The notes beneath the pieces were generated by a model. It saw nothing but the letters and a program-made list of their open reading frames with translations. It searched no databases and had not been told where the DNA came from. From Corallium rubrum (Eukaryota; Cnidaria; Anthozoa; Scleralcyonacea; Coralliidae): DNA of 64,000 bases. Position numbers and translations under genes: made by a program. Numbering within the stretch: the first letter of the stretch is position 1; every line of letters begins with the position of its first letter. The stretch is taken from assembly GCA_964035015.1 (NCBI GenBank), contig OZ035997.1, forward strand, positions 60,675,285-60,739,284, given 5' to 3'. Shown in pieces: positions 1 to 64,000 of the stretch.

Positions 1-1532
1 GAAGGTAGCAGATTCGATTCTATTAGCAACTAGAAACTAAATTTTTCTCAAGAAAAGTGATGGAATTTTACCATAATAACCAATTTGCTTACTGGGACAC
101 TACCCTAGCGCTCCCAAAGTAGCGCCTAACACTGACTGATACGGCTTCCCGCGCGAAAGTAACGTCAAATTTTCGATACCTCTAATAATTTCCTAACGAG
201 AGGAGTGCAATTTTCAGTAATGCAATGTAATACAGTGCAAGAAAAGGTGTAAAAGGAAACTACCTGAAAGCCAATGATATGCCTATGCGGATTTTGAAAG
301 ATGGTTTTTCCTTCACGAGAAATTCCAATATATGTGGCGGACCAAAACATAGAGTTCTTGAAGAACGTTCCTATGAGATACAGAAGGAATTTTGCTTTAA
401 TACTATCATTAAAGTTCCTACTAGAAGATTAGAAAAGGTTCGTTAGATGCTATGAGTAAAAACGTTCGACGTTTTAGTGGACGAGCGAAGCAGTTTTAAA
501 CCATTGAAGCTTAGAAAAATGGAGCAATGCGTAGTATGTACCTTCGTAGCTGGAAGAACATTTGTCTAACATTTTCATGTATATTATTAATAAGTAATAG
601 CATGATTTCTCGTGCAATTTTGTAAAAAGCACGCACTCGTGAGTTGTTTTTTTAAGACCTATGCTATTACCTATACAAATACACTATTGAATTTCGATCT
701 TGTCATTGTATAACTCAACCGAAACAATAGGCATGTGTATGTGGTAATTGATTTGTATTGCATCAGGAATATATATAATATTGATAGCTGTCATAAGCAC
801 GGCATACACTTGAGAAAATTTCCGAAACAAGTTACCGAAACGCAGTTTCAGAAACAAAAGTTTCCAGTGTATGTTGAAAAGTTTTCGAAACTTTGTTTCA
901 GAAACAATAAGGTTTCCCTGAATAGAGCACTGTTCTACTTTTTAAAACAAATTTCGGAAAACTTTTCGAAAATGTGTTTCGAAAACTTGTTTCTGTTGTT
1001 ACAGTGTATTCCAGGCTATACCAACAATTTTTTTCTACCCAAAAATAACGGCTACCCGAAAGTAGCGGCCCGGATGGGCGCTAATCCCGAAAGTAACGAG
1101 GTCCGCTATACTTTGGGAACTCTACGTTATTGTCACTATACATGCGGCGTTAGGTAAACCGTAAGCCGAATGTAATGTGAAACTTTCTAAATATAATATT
1201 ATACATGCAGTTTGATTCTTGGGCTTGTTAGAATTAATTAGCGAGACGGATTAAGACTGCCTTCAACAACGAGGCGGGGGAATCTGCAGAATTTGACCAA
1301 TCTATTTTCAAGGTTCTGTATCGCGTCACCTTAGTGATAGGAGATATTGCTTCATCTTTGTAAGAAAGGAATCAGTTGGCTATCGTTTGTCCTCAAACGC
1401 ACGAGTGATTCTCGCTCACGACATTGACTCGTGTTTTGCTCGTTCGTCGTTTAAGGCTGACAACTGGATCAGCTCCTTCCACATTTGTTGGGCAATGTGG
1501 AGTTGTTGTAAGTTGATACTTCGGAGATATTA
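1..1532. other. Upstream region, no gene recognised
   Basis: No motor-domain exon or recognisable coding block is seen on either strand. The stretch 815-1000 is dense in GAAAC/GTTTC words on both strands and leaves a 140-codon open frame with no coding character. CGAAAGTAACG-type words recur at about 155-170 and 1085-1100. The segment 1230-1530 could be 5' UTR or promoter of the candidate start exon; no TATA or initiator can be assigned. Confidence 0.5.
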
Positions 1533-63992
<62,460 letters not shown>

Positions 63993-64000
63993 GTTGGTAC

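Noticed and set aside
735-1157. 140-codon open frame upstream of the myosin-tail gene
   Set aside because: Made largely of GAAAC/GTTTC repeat words, with no domain, splice logic or codon character.

Overview
The window looks like one long stretch of an AT-rich invertebrate nuclear genome. It has spliced genes with GT-AG introns, dense hairpin elements (MITEs), tRNA-derived repeats, LINE remnants and microsatellites. The repeat vocabulary (elements ending CAACCTCGTCCCCAGGG, CGTAGCCAGG elements, TCTGGCGTTAGCCAGAG modules, a Crypton) resembles what I know of cnidarian genomes, but the species is not established from the sequence.

Main gene: a + strand gene runs through almost the whole window. 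I could read 22 exons (about 1533 to 63992). The reading phase is consistent at every junction and they encode about 857 residues, continuing past the right edge. The protein is the tail of a class VII-like unconventional myosin: MyTH4, a shortened FERM, a Ser/Asn-rich linker, a second MyTH4, and a second FERM that runs off the window. The motor, IQ neck and SH3 domain are not seen. A candidate start exon (1533-1540) and a short exon (3301-3400) lead straight into the first MyTH4, so this may be a headless tandem MyTH4-FERM protein. One of its introns (43312-43895) has the hallmarks of a U12-type AT-AC intron.

Intron 3 (4956-23561) holds the most unusual structure. A 35-bp terminal inverted repeat (33/35 matching) at 7530-7564 and 21313-21347 is flanked on both sides by the 4-bp duplication AAAC. 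It encloses about 13.8 kb. Inside are: an antisense, intron-containing gene whose C-terminal part looks like a beta-class DNA N6-adenine/N4-cytosine methyltransferase (13584 to 9184); a sense gene with 26-residue repeats followed by a BRCT/DBF4-like domain (14480-17253); a terminal exon of an unrecognised gene (18685-18969); and arrays of small GGCTTGAA/TTCAAGCC hairpins near both ends. I read this as a candidate giant cargo-carrying DNA transposon.

The remaining introns hold mobile-element debris. This includes an intronless Crypton tyrosine-recombinase gene with one internal stop (35855-37429), two LINE 3' remnants, two composite inverted tRNA-SINE insertions each with a perfect target-site duplication, a 2.4-kb TIR element inside a TTAA-flanked palindromic MITE, several further TIR elements with perfect duplications, a 5S rRNA-like fragment, and long (AT)n, (TTTA)n, (TTAA)n and (ATGG)n runs.
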